Source of the DNA: Pseudomonadota bacterium
GTDB lineage: Bacteria; Pseudomonadota; Gammaproteobacteria; Competibacterales; Competibacteraceae
Direction: 5' to 3'
Length of the DNA: 64,000 bases
NCBI GenBank assembly: GCA_022709365.1
Contig: JAKLIY010000013.1
Coordinates: forward strand, 1 to 64,000
Notes under the pieces: model-generated
What the model was told of the DNA's origin: nothing
Seen by the model: the letters and a program-made list of their open reading frames with translations, nothing else
Databases searched by the model: none
Made by a program: the position numbers and the translations under genes
Part shown: positions 30,263 through 40,046 of the stretch, one piece after another
Numbering within the stretch: position 1 is the first letter of the stretch
Layout: every line of letters starts with the position of its first letter

Positions 30263-30288
30263 TAGCACTCACCAAGGTCGAGTGCTAA
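30262..30288 (+). promoter_or_regulatory. CIRCE operator (HrcA binding site)
   Basis: Perfect inverted repeat TTAGCACTC (30262-30270), 9-bp spacer, GAGTGCTAA (30280-30288), identical to the CIRCE consensus. HrcA represses chaperone operons through this element. hrcA itself is not in the window. Confidence 0.93.
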
Positions 30289-30342
30289 TCACCTTAGCGC
30301 CAACCTTAAGTCACCGAATTCAACCCATCAGGAGATGTATCA

Positions 30343-30633
30343 ATGAACATTCGTCCATTGCATGATCGCGTACTCATCAAGCGTGTTGAAGAAGAAACCA
30401 AGAGTCCGGGCGGCATCGTGCTGCCGGGCGCCGCCGCCGAGAAGCCGTCGCGCGGTACGGTCATGGCGATTGGGCGCGGTAAGTTGCTGGAGAATGGCGA
30501 CGTGCGGCCCCTGGATGTCAAAGTCGGCGACCTGGTCCTGTTTGGCAAGTACTCGGGTAGTGAAGTGAAGGTGGACGGCGAAGATCTGGTCGTCATGCGC
30601 GAAGACGAGATCATGGCGATCATCGAGAAGTAA
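30343..30633 (+). CDS. groES: Co-chaperonin GroES
   Basis: The 96-aa lid protein that caps the GroEL folding chamber. It begins [20 protein letters not shown]. The mobile loop ([19 protein letters not shown]) and the C-terminal [18 protein letters not shown] are intact. A CAGGAG site precedes the ATG. It is transcribed with groEL from dual heat-shock and vegetative promoters. Confidence 0.98.
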   Translation: MNIRPLHDRVLIKRVEEETKSPGGIVLPGAAAEKPSRGTVMAIGRGKLLENGDVRPLDVKVGDLVLFGKYSGSEVKVDGEDLVVMREDEIMAIIEK

Positions 30634-30670
30634 GCGTCCCCCTACTCCAAATTTCCCTACCCCCACATAA

Positions 30671-32356
<1,686 letters not shown>

Positions 32357-32390
32357 ACGTCCCCGGCGTTTCAAAGCCTGAGATTGCAAG

Positions 32391-32414
32391 ACCCCGCTTC
32401 GGCGGGGTTTTTTT
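32391..32414 (+). terminator. Rho-independent terminator of groESL
   Basis: Stem ACCCCGC / GCGGGGT with a TTCG tetraloop and a run of T residues, 34 bp after the groEL stop. Confidence 0.93.
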
Positions 32415-32464
32415 ATGGTCGCCTGGATTTGGAGCCTCGCATATGCCAGAGGGGAACCACGGGT

Positions 32465-33130
32465 ATGCTACGATTAAAGTCCCGCTATGGGGGTTCGGGC
32501 GAGGAGCCGGTTTTGCAGTTACGCCGCTTTTTGATTTTTCTCATCGCTGGTTGGTCCGGCTTTTTCGTGATGGCCATCGAAATGTTGAGCGGGAGGATTC
32601 TCGCGCCGAATTTCGGCAACAGCATTCATGTCTGGGGCGCGGTCATCACGATTTTCATGCTGGCGCTGTCGATCGGCTATTTGCTGGGCGGCCGGCTATC
32701 GGTCAATCAGCCTAGCTTGCGCCGTTTGGCAATCATCCTGATGGTCGGCGCTGTGACCACGCTGCCTGTGATCGTACTGGGCGATGCGGCGCTCGACTGG
32801 ATTTTCGAGAGGGTTCACGATCCCCGTTATGGTTCCCTGCTGTCAGCGACCCTGCTGTTTTTCATCCCCACTGCGGTGTCGGGCATGGTGTCTCCCTATG
32901 CCGTGCGTTTGCTGGTCGCTGAATCCCGCCTGAGCGGTCATTTCGCCGGACAGCTCTATTTTGTTTCCACCTTTGGCAGCGCCGCAGGAACCCTGCTGAC
33001 GTCGTTCTATCTGGTTCTTTATTTCGAAATCCATCAGATTATTGCCGGATTGATAGGTGTTTCGCTGACTTTAGGACCGCTCGCCTTGTTCCTTGGACCT
33101 TCTACTGATGACTCAGCGTACAAAAATTAA
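32465..33130 (+). CDS. Membrane protein, N-terminal half of a spermidine-synthase-like fusion family
   Basis: A 221-aa protein with about six hydrophobic helices. It resembles the membrane half of fused MFS/spermidine-synthase-like proteins: AIEMLSGRILAPNFGNSIHV and GRLSVNQPSLRRL are typical, followed by FFIPTAVSGMVSPYAVRLL. It starts at the ATG after an AGAGGGG site. It overlaps by 23 bp the next gene, which encodes the methyltransferase-like half. The role of the family is not known; polyamine synthesis should not be assumed. Confidence 0.8.
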   Translation: MLRLKSRYGGSGEEPVLQLRRFLIFLIAGWSGFFVMAIEMLSGRILAPNFGNSIHVWGAVITIFMLALSIGYLLGGRLSVNQPSLRRLAIILMVGAVTTLPVIVLGDAALDWIFERVHDPRYGSLLSATLLFFIPTAVSGMVSPYAVRLLVAESRLSGHFAGQLYFVSTFGSAAGTLLTSFYLVLYFEIHQIIAGLIGVSLTLGPLALFLGPSTDDSAYKN

Positions 33131-34004
33131 AATATTGACTCTCCTTGCTTCTATCATGACTCCATCCTTAACAGTCGCTCAGGTCATTCACCACGAAAAA
33201 TCGCTTTATCGCAATATCCTCGTCTATGAAGAGGATGGACAACGCTGTCTGAGCTTTTCCCGCAAGAACGAAACCGCTCGGCAAACCTGCCAATTGTTGA
33301 GTAATCCAAATGAGTTTGTATTCAGCTATACCCGGATGATGATGGGCGCGCTGTATCTGAATCCCAATCCCCGAAAAATCCTGATTATTGGCCTGGGAGG
33401 CGGTATTCTGCCGACGGCGCTAGCTAAACTGTTTCCTGAAACGGTGATCGATGTCGTTGAAATCGACCCGGCGGTGGTGAAAGTTGCCCAGCAATTCTTT
33501 GGCTTTCATCCTGGCCAGAATATCCATATTTTCGAGGAAGATGGGCGGGTTTTTATCAAACGCGCCGGCCAAACAGATCAACGCTATGATCTGATCATGC
33601 TGGACGCCTTTGATCATGAATATATTCCTGAACATTTGTTGACCCGGGAATTTCTGCTGGAAGTTAAAAAGCTGTTGACGACGGATGGCGTATTAGCGGC
33701 GAATACCTTCTCCAGCAGTCGCCTTTATGACCATGAATCGGTCACTTATGTTGCGGTATTTGGCGACTTTTACAATCTGCGGGTCAAGCTTAAAAATCGC
33801 GTCATCTTGAAAAAGATGGATGGACTTCTGACGATGGACGCGATTCAGCGCCATGCCGATCAGCTTGAAGAAAAACTGACACCCTTCGGTTTTGGCCGCG
33901 AATGGCTCCTTCCGCTCTTTTCAACCGAGCGCGACTGGGATCCGGATGCACGAATTCTGACTGATCAGTATTCGCCGTCGAATTTATTGAATTCGCTGTT
34001 TTAG
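33108..34004 (+). CDS. Spermidine/spermine synthase-like protein
   Basis: A 298-aa Rossmann-fold protein of the SpeE-like superfamily with an N-terminal hydrophobic segment that may be a signal peptide or membrane anchor. Visible motifs are the glycine-rich ILIIGLGGGILPTALAKLFP, the acidic VVEIDPAVVKVAQQFF, and DLIMLDAFDHEYIPEHL, where spermidine synthases have their catalytic aspartate. The latter is D-A-F-D, so catalysis is possible, but the substrate is unknown. It overlaps the membrane gene and is probably its functional partner. Confidence 0.82.
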   Translation: MTQRTKIKILTLLASIMTPSLTVAQVIHHEKSLYRNILVYEEDGQRCLSFSRKNETARQTCQLLSNPNEFVFSYTRMMMGALYLNPNPRKILIIGLGGGILPTALAKLFPETVIDVVEIDPAVVKVAQQFFGFHPGQNIHIFEEDGRVFIKRAGQTDQRYDLIMLDAFDHEYIPEHLLTREFLLEVKKLLTTDGVLAANTFSSSRLYDHESVTYVAVFGDFYNLRVKLKNRVILKKMDGLLTMDAIQRHADQLEEKLTPFGFGREWLLPLFSTERDWDPDARILTDQYSPSNLLNSLF

Positions 34005-34317
34005 CCGGGCACCGGATGAAGAGCGCTTGTTGCTCGCCGCTCCTGACCCATCAGGAGCAGTCCATTGATCAGAAAGCCCGCGAGAAACCCTCATGTAAAT
34101 TTTCCCGTGATCGCGAGGGTAGCAACGCAGGGCTGATCGTCTACTTCATTCAGGTCCTTCATCAAGGTCTGAATCACGGATTCAGTAGCTTACAGAATAA
34201 TACGGAACAATCCGTGCCATCCGATCATCTATGCTAATCCGTGATTCAGACTAGGTAGTGTTGCGCGCGCCCCCTGATTTTAGTCACAGGAAAATCCACA
34301 GGAGACGTTTTTTCGGG
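34005..34317. other. Gene-poor gap with a 16-bp inverted repeat
   Basis: No gene is supported here. The gap contains a perfect 16-bp inverted repeat (GTCTGAATCACGGATT at 34167-34182 and its complement at 34236-34251, 53-bp loop). A smaller palindrome (ACGGAacaaTCCGT) lies inside the loop. No T-run follows, so it is not an obvious terminator; a small non-autonomous element or regulatory structure is possible. Confidence 0.5.
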
Positions 34318-35952
34318 CTACATATTGGGATAATTCGGCCCACCGCCGCCCTGGGGCGTGACCCAGTTAATGTTCTGGGTCGGATCCTTGATATCGCAGG
34401 TTTTGCAATGGACGCAGTTCTGGGCGTTGATTTGCAGGCGCGGGTTATTGCCGTCGTTATCCCGGACGATCTCATAGACCCCCGCCGGGCAATAACGCTG
34501 CTCTGGCGCATCGTACAGTGCCAGATTGACCCGGATCGGCACGGTCGGGTCTTTCAGCGTCAGATGACAGGGCTGATCCTCTTCATGGTTGGTGTTGGAA
34601 ATGAACACCGAGGACAGCCGGTCAAAACTGATTTTGCCATCCGGCTTGGGATACTCGATCTTCGGACACTCGCTGGCCTTTTTCAGCTTGGCGTGATCCG
34701 GATGATGATGGAGCGTCCACGGCGCTTTGCCCCGGAATAAATAAGTATCGACGGCGGAGTAAGCAATCGCCGCCCACAGCCCCCAGCGGAACGACGGCTT
34801 GATATTGCGCACCGCATGGAGTTCCTCCCACAGCCAGCTTTGCCGCAACTGTTCGGGATATGCCGTGATCTCGTCGGCGCTGCGCCCGGCGGTGACTGCG
34901 GCGAATACGGCGTCGGCGGCCACCATGCCGGATTTCATCGCCGTGTGCGTACCCTTGATCTTGGGCGCGTTGAGGAAGCCCGCCGTATCGCCGATCAGCA
35001 GGCCGCCGGGGAAGGTCAGCTTGGGAATCGACTGGATGCCGCCCGCTGAAATGGCGCGAGCGCCGTAGGCAATGCGCCGGCCCCCCTCAAAGGTCGGGCG
35101 AATGTCGGGATGCGTCTTGAACCGCTGGAATTCCTCGAACGGCGACAGATGCGGGTTTTCATAGCCCAGACCAACCACGAAACCGACGGATACCTGATTG
35201 TTTTCCAGGTGATAGAGGAAGGAGCCGCCATAGGTGCTGGCGTCCAGCGGCCAGCCGACGGTGTGAACGATCTTGCCCAGTTGATGCTGAGCTGGATCGA
35301 CCTCCCACAACTCCTTGATGCCGATGCCGTAGGTCTGCGGGTCGACGCCCTCGCGCAGCTTGAAGCGGTCAAACAGGGTCTTGGTGAGCGAGCCTCGACA
35401 GCCTTCGGCGAACAGCGTATAGCGGGCGCGCAGTTCCATGCCCGGCGCAAACTGCTCAGTCGGTTCGCCGTCGCGACCTACGCCCATGTCGCCGGTAGCG
35501 ACGCCGACCACTGCGCCATCGTCGTTGTACAGCACTTCGGCGGCGGCGAAACCGGGGTAAATCTCCACGCCCAGTTCTTCAGCCTGCGTCGCCAGCCAAC
35601 GGCACAGATTACCCAGACTGATGATGTAATTGCCGTGATTGTGCATCTGCGGCGGGGTAGGCAGTTTGTAGGAAGTTTCGCGGGTCAGCAATAGAAAACG
35701 ATCTTCCTGAGCCGACGTGTTCAGCGGTGCGCCGCGCTCCTTCCAGTCGGGAATCAATTCATTGAGGGCGCGGGTTTCCACCACCGCCCCGGACAGGATA
35801 TGCGCACCGACTTCAGAGCCTTTTTCAATGACGCAGACGCTAACTTCCTGATCCTTCTTCGCCGCTTCCTGTTTCAGGTGAATGGCCGCCGACAGGCCGG
35901 ATGGGCCAGCGCCGACGATCACGACATCATATTCCATACTTTCGCGTTCCAC
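34318..35952 (-). CDS. Electron transfer flavoprotein-ubiquinone oxidoreductase
   Basis: ETF-QO takes electrons from reduced ETF, for example from fatty-acid oxidation, into the quinone pool at the inner membrane. The 544-aa protein has an N-terminal FAD-binding VVIVGAGPSGLSAAIHLKQ and a middle quinone-binding region. The C-terminal 4Fe-4S domain has cysteines in CPAGVYEI and NAQNCVHCKTCDIKDP. The GTG start has an AAGGAG site at six bases; an ATG five codons later (MEYDVV) is the alternative. etfA and etfB are not in the window. Confidence 0.96.
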   Translation of the reverse strand: MERESMEYDVVIVGAGPSGLSAAIHLKQEAAKKDQEVSVCVIEKGSEVGAHILSGAVVETRALNELIPDWKERGAPLNTSAQEDRFLLLTRETSYKLPTPPQMHNHGNYIISLGNLCRWLATQAEELGVEIYPGFAAAEVLYNDDGAVVGVATGDMGVGRDGEPTEQFAPGMELRARYTLFAEGCRGSLTKTLFDRFKLREGVDPQTYGIGIKELWEVDPAQHQLGKIVHTVGWPLDASTYGGSFLYHLENNQVSVGFVVGLGYENPHLSPFEEFQRFKTHPDIRPTFEGGRRIAYGARAISAGGIQSIPKLTFPGGLLIGDTAGFLNAPKIKGTHTAMKSGMVAADAVFAAVTAGRSADEITAYPEQLRQSWLWEELHAVRNIKPSFRWGLWAAIAYSAVDTYLFRGKAPWTLHHHPDHAKLKKASECPKIEYPKPDGKISFDRLSSVFISNTNHEEDQPCHLTLKDPTVPIRVNLALYDAPEQRYCPAGVYEIVRDNDGNNPRLQINAQNCVHCKTCDIKDPTQNINWVTPQGGGGPNYPNM

Positions 35953-36293
35953 TGGTCACTCCTTCATCTTGGTTTTTTACGGGTTGGAGTCGGCGGGAAA
36001 TTCTCAGTCTGCGCATGGAATTCCCGCGGTTTTGCGGATTGTAGCAAGCTGCCACCCTGAATGATTGCTCTTTAGCGCCGGGGTCCGTGGCGTTTCATCA
36101 GGGAATCTGTGGCTTCTGCGTCAAAGCCACTTCAAACCGATAATGGCGATCCCCCCACAGGGGGTACCCGATAGTGGGAGCCGCATTAGCGACCCCGTTT
36201 AACCGCTTTGAGCGGCTCATGAACGAACCTCCCGGCTTTGCCAGGGGATGGTTACTAAAATGTGGCGTCACCTATTGAGTCAATTAAGCAGTA

Positions 36294-36330
36294 TTGGACT
36301 CGACTGGAATCGACTTTATTTTCCGATACA
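36294..36330. repeat. Left attachment repeat of the mnmE island (37 bp, perfect)
   Basis: Identical over 37 bases to 53528-53564, which overlaps the last 15 bases of mnmE. It contains the complement of the end of mnmE (Cys-Ile-Gly-Lys-stop region) plus 22 bp of flank. Its presence here, 17.2 kb away and without mnmE, marks the far end of the integrated element. Confidence 0.95.
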
Positions 36331-36391
36331 GAATATTAAATTCAACATTAAATTATTTTTAATCAATTAGTTATAAATTTTTATTTTTTTA

Positions 36392-36410
36392 TGGACTCAT
36401 ATTTGGACTT
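36392..36410 (+). repeat. TGGACT motifs inside the left island end
   Basis: TGGACTCA at 36392-36399 and TGGACTT at 36404-36410. The same heptamer occurs repeatedly inside the right end and within the 37-bp repeats, so these may be integrase arm-binding sites. Confidence 0.5.
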
Positions 36411-36523
36411 AAAAACCGCAGGTGACCTCCCGATATGAAATTTTTATACCACCATCATCATAATGATAGTTTTTGACTAACATGATAAAATATCTCCAAA
36501 TTAGTCGCTGGAGAATAGAGGAT

Positions 36524-36913
36524 ATGGCCCGCAAAGCTGCTGCTGCAAAAACTGAATTTACAGATTCTCAACAGTCTTCTGATACCAAACCTTGGCAATT
36601 CAAACCCGGACAGTCTGGCAATCCGGCAGGTCGGCCCACCGGGGCGCGTAACAAATTATCGGAGTCGTTCATTGTGGGTTTGGCTGATCACTTTGCAGAA
36701 CACGGCCAAGAGGCGCTGAACCGCTGTCTCGAAGAAAACCCAACCGGGTATCTGACTATCATCTCGCGGATCGTGCCGCGCCAGGTTGAGGCTGCCGTCG
36801 AAGTCACGGATCGGATCACTGTTCATGAGTTGTCCGCCGATCAGCGGGAACGGATCGCGCAAAGCTGGTTGCTCAGTCATCAGCAGAACGACTTACCTGC
36901 AATTGAACCATAA
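36524..36913 (+). CDS. DUF5681 domain protein
   Basis: A 129-aa protein with the DUF5681 signature near residue 30 (FKPGQSGNPAGRPTGARNKLSE). The family is common on phages and integrative elements, often near packaging or mobile genes, with no firm function. I chose the ATG after AGAGGA (MARKAAAAK); the frame opens 17 codons earlier. It is the first gene inside the left end of the island. Confidence 0.75.
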   Translation: MARKAAAAKTEFTDSQQSSDTKPWQFKPGQSGNPAGRPTGARNKLSESFIVGLADHFAEHGQEALNRCLEENPTGYLTIISRIVPRQVEAAVEVTDRITVHELSADQRERIAQSWLLSHQQNDLPAIEP

Positions 36914-37269
36914 AGCAGAAGACTAACAACTCCACAGACGAAGAATGTTTGTTAGCCACATGGACAGGAAGACTGCTGAATGATCTGTTTGTCTGGCTGG
37001 ACGACTAAGTGGACGCACCATCGCATCAACAGAGGAGGAGCAAACAGCGACCCCCGGCACCCCCAAGTTCCGCGACTTTGGTAGGTACCCTCTTTGTCCT
37101 CGCTCCAGTTTCTGAGCCAATCCGGCCTATAGTGCTTCTGCGGTAATCCCATCAGTACACTTGACCAACTCACGGTTTTTGGCAGCCGCTCAACCAATTT
37201 TGCTTTCCAAGACTTCTGCATTATCGTAGCAACATTGCTATCTTTGGGATCACTCCACTGGAGGTTGTC
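36914..37269. other. Gap without a supported gene
   Basis: Translations in all frames are interrupted or antisense to the next gene. A plus-strand frame (STDEECLLATWTGRLLNDLF) looks mildly protein-like but stops quickly, so a decayed gene is possible. No RNA gene or terminator was recognised. Confidence 0.4.
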
Positions 37270-37662
37270 ATGTTGCGTCAAGAATGGAAATTCGACTATA
37301 CCGCCAGTAAGTTGGCGGAAGCCGCTCACACCAAGCGGCAATTTCATCAAGAGCGGTTTGATTGGTGGAAAGACAAGAAAGATCAGGTGATTGCGCAGAT
37401 TCGGGCCGAGGGATTGGAGATTGATGAAAAGATCGCCTTGGAATACGTTTCGCCCAAAAGCCGAGACTGGGAACGCGGCTCGCAAGTCACCGTGCGGGAT
37501 GATTTGAGGAAAAATCTGGACGAGTGCCTGAAAAAACTGGCCTACCATACGGGGCTGATCAGTGACTATCACGGTTGGCATCAGGTGTTGAGCGCCAATC
37601 CCGAAGTCCGATTGAGTCTGGATCATGAAGATTGGTTGTTTTTCTTTGGGCAAGCGCAATAA
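37270..37662 (+). CDS. Hypothetical conserved-looking island protein
   Basis: A 130-aa, mostly helical protein beginning MLRQEWKFDYTASKLAEAA, with a charged coil (KDKKDQVIAQIRAEGLEIDE) and an aromatic C-terminus. I have a faint memory of similar proteins on mobile elements but cannot name a family. It is preceded by a GGAGG site, supporting a real start. It lies between the DUF5681 gene and the truncated DUF932-like gene. Confidence 0.6.
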   Translation: MLRQEWKFDYTASKLAEAAHTKRQFHQERFDWWKDKKDQVIAQIRAEGLEIDEKIALEYVSPKSRDWERGSQVTVRDDLRKNLDECLKKLAYHTGLISDYHGWHQVLSANPEVRLSLDHEDWLFFFGQAQ

Positions 37663-37867
37663 GCGTTTACCGCATAAAAAACGGTCGCCTGCGCGCTACA
37701 ATCCAAGAGGGCTTCGGCTCCGCGTGCATCAGCGACCTTTTTTTGATTTCTGAGAATCTCCCCCGGCGAACAAGGCGCGTGACCTTTCAGCTCGCTATTC
37801 CCCTACTCCTCGGGTTATCCAGGCTATCCATAGGCGGTCCTCCGCACGGGGGCACTTCTACGCAGAT

Positions 37868-38062
37868 TTACGCTGCTGCTCTGCATTGTTCCTGAATGAG
37901 TTGAAATGCGCGGATTTTCAAATCCATGCCATTCCCCAACAGCGCATAAGCCAAGCGGGAACCGTCGCTGATGTCTTGATGGTGGTCGCAGTATTCGGTA
38001 ATGGCATTTAACGCCCCCCAAGAGGCAGAAGGTGCTGCCAGCGACTGATCGCCCATTTTCAT
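37868..38062 (-). pseudogene. DUF932-like C-terminal remnant
   Basis: The 64-codon frame contains SWGALNAITEYCDHHQ and LLGNGMDLKIRAFQLI. These resemble the C-terminal end of DUF932 phage/plasmid-like proteins. Nothing of the much longer N-terminal part is found upstream; the DNA turns AT-rich at 38062. I treat it as a truncated relic. The gap 37663-37867 holds a possible long-stem hairpin (GGTCGC ... GCGACC followed by T residues near 37735) and no gene. Confidence 0.45.
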
Positions 38063-38149
38063 ATTTTTACTGGAATTGCGAAAAATATGTTATTGTTATA
38101 ATTAACTTTTATAAGAATTTTTTGCATATCTCTCCATTTTGCAAGCAAG

Positions 38150-39823
38150 TTATGAAGTTTTTTGCGCACGTATCCACGGTTCCCATGCGGGGCCTGGCAA
38201 ATAGCGAGCGCCGCGCCGCTCGCCTTCGCGGGTTAGCACATTCTGCCGCCACAGTTCTGCAAGCTGTTGGGTGGCGTCCGTGCGATTGACGTTGAAGATT
38301 TCGCGGTAATCCGCGTTCTGGATATAGCCTTGCTGGGTCATACGCATTTTCAGCACTTGGTGCGGCGTCAGTTTAGGGGTCAATGGCGATAGCACTTGAT
38401 AACGAGCGCCCCGACCTTTATTACCAGGTCCTGACACTAAGCCCATGTCCACCATTTCCTTGAGTTCGCGGTACGCAAGGTCGCGGTTGACTTCGTTCAC
38501 GGTTTGATAGTCGGCGCTGGTAAACGCTAGACCTTGGGGATAGGCAGCAAGCACCCGGCGTTGTCGTTGACTGATCGGCAGAGACTGGACATAACGCACC
38601 CATTCGGTATCTGGGGTCTCGAAAATCGGTTGATTACGCAGGATCAAGGTAAAGCTGTGGGTGTCGGTGCGGAATTCGGGCAGACGCAGCCAGGATTGTT
38701 CCATTTCCTCGAAAATCCGGGGTATGCCTTCGCCCTGTTCGCGCATCAGGGCCAGTTCCGCCAACACGCGAGTCAGGCGGGGATTACGACTGTAGTGCAG
38801 TGTTTCGCGTTGCTTGAGCCGTTCCAAATCCACTTCGGGCGGCAAGCCGCCTGGATTGATCATTTCCAGGCGGTCAGCATAAAGCCAGACTTCGACACTC
38901 CGTCCCGCTGGGCGGTAATCACGATGCGCTACGGCGTTAACTAACCCTTCCTGCCAAGCAAAGGTCGGGTACTCCGGCATTTCGCGGAAAAACAGGTTAT
39001 GAAGTCGGGATGAGCGTTGAATCAAGCCGCTGAGGGTCTGGTAGGCTTGTTCGATGACTTTGGGGAGTGCGCCCTCAATGCGTGGGAGTATCTCCTGGAC
39101 GTTGTGCCGGGGGCCGGTCTGCCGTTCGGTGCCGTCCACGCGAAAAATACGCACGCCGACGTTGGGATGGTCAATATCTCGGGCGTGTTGTGCGAAGAGC
39201 AGGAGTGCGCCTTTGCGCAAAACCAGCTCGTGACCCCGGTAATCCGCCAAACGGCGTTCACGGAGATACTCCGTCGGTTCGAGAGACGCTAATCCAGCGC
39301 CGGCCTGGGCGCGGCGAATGAGGTCAGTATCCAAAGTTGTGATAGAAATGCCGGGCGCAGTTTCCATCTCGATGCTTTCTACCCGACTACGGGCTTTGAT
39401 GGCGTTGATGACTTCTTCGGATTCCATGACGGTTGAGTCATGAACGCGGCGGGGAAAGCCGTCACCATGCACCATAACGGCCCGTTCCGCTGACGACACC
39501 TCGAAGATCAGCAGTTCGTGGTTGTTCCAGGTTATCCGCTCGCCGGGGGATTGTGGGGGCGTGAGGCGCGTTACCGGGGTTTGCAGCATGGTTTCAATGG
39601 CATCGCTGGGATAGCCATGCCCGCTGATGATTCCATCGTCTTCAATCCCGCAGACCAGCGTACCGCCATCGGCATTGGCGAATGCGGCAACATATTCAGC
39701 AATCTGGTCGCGCACATCCCTTTTGTTGCGGGGTCTGCATTGATCCCGTGGCCCTTCCCACAGGGATTTGCGCTCGAAGTATTGGCCCTCGGGCTGATTC
39801 AGCAAGCTGGCAAGATCGCGCAT
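38150..39823 (-). CDS. AlbA_2/Schlafen-type protein with GHKL-like ATPase and winged-helix domains
   Basis: A 557-aa protein. The N-terminus (about 1-120) is an AlbA_2 domain with the FERKS acid-basic motif and AAFANADGGTLVCGIEDDG. The middle (about 300-360) resembles HATPase_c_4: WQEGLVNAVAHRDYRPAG and NPGGLPPEVD. The C-terminal 180 residues look like two winged helices. The family is often labelled RecG-like or putative regulator. AlbA_2/Schlafen domains occur in RNA-targeting and defence proteins. It is the last gene of the minus-strand cluster starting at 46252. Its base composition is GC-rich, unlike the coiled-coil and helicase genes upstream, so it may have a separate history. Confidence 0.82.
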   Translation of the reverse strand: MRDLASLLNQPEGQYFERKSLWEGPRDQCRPRNKRDVRDQIAEYVAAFANADGGTLVCGIEDDGIISGHGYPSDAIETMLQTPVTRLTPPQSPGERITWNNHELLIFEVSSAERAVMVHGDGFPRRVHDSTVMESEEVINAIKARSRVESIEMETAPGISITTLDTDLIRRAQAGAGLASLEPTEYLRERRLADYRGHELVLRKGALLLFAQHARDIDHPNVGVRIFRVDGTERQTGPRHNVQEILPRIEGALPKVIEQAYQTLSGLIQRSSRLHNLFFREMPEYPTFAWQEGLVNAVAHRDYRPAGRSVEVWLYADRLEMINPGGLPPEVDLERLKQRETLHYSRNPRLTRVLAELALMREQGEGIPRIFEEMEQSWLRLPEFRTDTHSFTLILRNQPIFETPDTEWVRYVQSLPISQRQRRVLAAYPQGLAFTSADYQTVNEVNRDLAYRELKEMVDMGLVSGPGNKGRGARYQVLSPLTPKLTPHQVLKMRMTQQGYIQNADYREIFNVNRTDATQQLAELWRQNVLTREGERRGARYLPGPAWEPWIRAQKTS

Positions 39824-39838
39824 GGACTCAACTCCCTC

Positions 39839-39973
39839 TCAATCCCGCCCCTCAATAATCTGCACGACCTCCAGTTTTTGCAGATCAGCGAGCATTCCAA
39901 GCAGCTTGTCTTTGTCCAAGAATACAATCTTGCAGGGAACGCGATCTGTTGATTTCCTGACCGGCAGCGGCAT
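39839..39973 (-). CDS. Tiny ORF between the coiled-coil and AlbA_2 genes
   Basis: A 44-codon frame (MPLPVRKSTDRVPCKIVFLD...LGMLADLQKLEVVQIIEGRD) ends 15 bases before the AlbA_2 gene on the same strand, where GAGGGAG provides that gene's ribosome-binding site. The second half looks helical. It may be a small antitoxin- or adaptor-like gene or the tail of a degraded one, since a 19-codon frame (MEQIKKKFVQTVAEIVRRI) ends just upstream of it. No family recognised. Confidence 0.35.
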   Translation of the reverse strand: MPLPVRKSTDRVPCKIVFLDKDKLLGMLADLQKLEVVQIIEGRD

Positions 39974-40046
39974 GTAGTGTTAAATCCGGCGCACAATTTC
40001 GGCAACCGTTTGAACAAATTTCTTTTTAATCTGCTCCATGCAAACA

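Larger units (their letters stand above)
35953..36523. other. Gap holding the left end of the mnmE island
   Basis: No gene is supported between the ETF-QO start and the first island gene. The left part (to 36293) is chromosomal and includes the promoter side of the ETF-QO gene. The right part becomes strongly AT-rich after the 37-bp repeat at 36294-36330 and includes two TGGACT(C/T)-type motifs (36392-36410). Confidence 0.7.

Noticed and set aside
34016..34237. 73-codon frame after the SpeE-like gene
   Set aside because: No ribosome-binding site or family; it runs through the inverted repeat, so chance is more likely.
36952..37659. 235-codon minus-strand frame over 36952-37659
   Set aside because: Mostly antisense to the better supported 130-aa gene with its GGAGG site; the remaining part shows no recognisable domain.
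37676..37745. Terminator after the 130-aa island gene
   Set aside because: GGTCGC and GCGACC followed by T residues could pair, but the loop is about 50 bases and internal pairing is poor; mentioned only in the DUF932 remnant entry.
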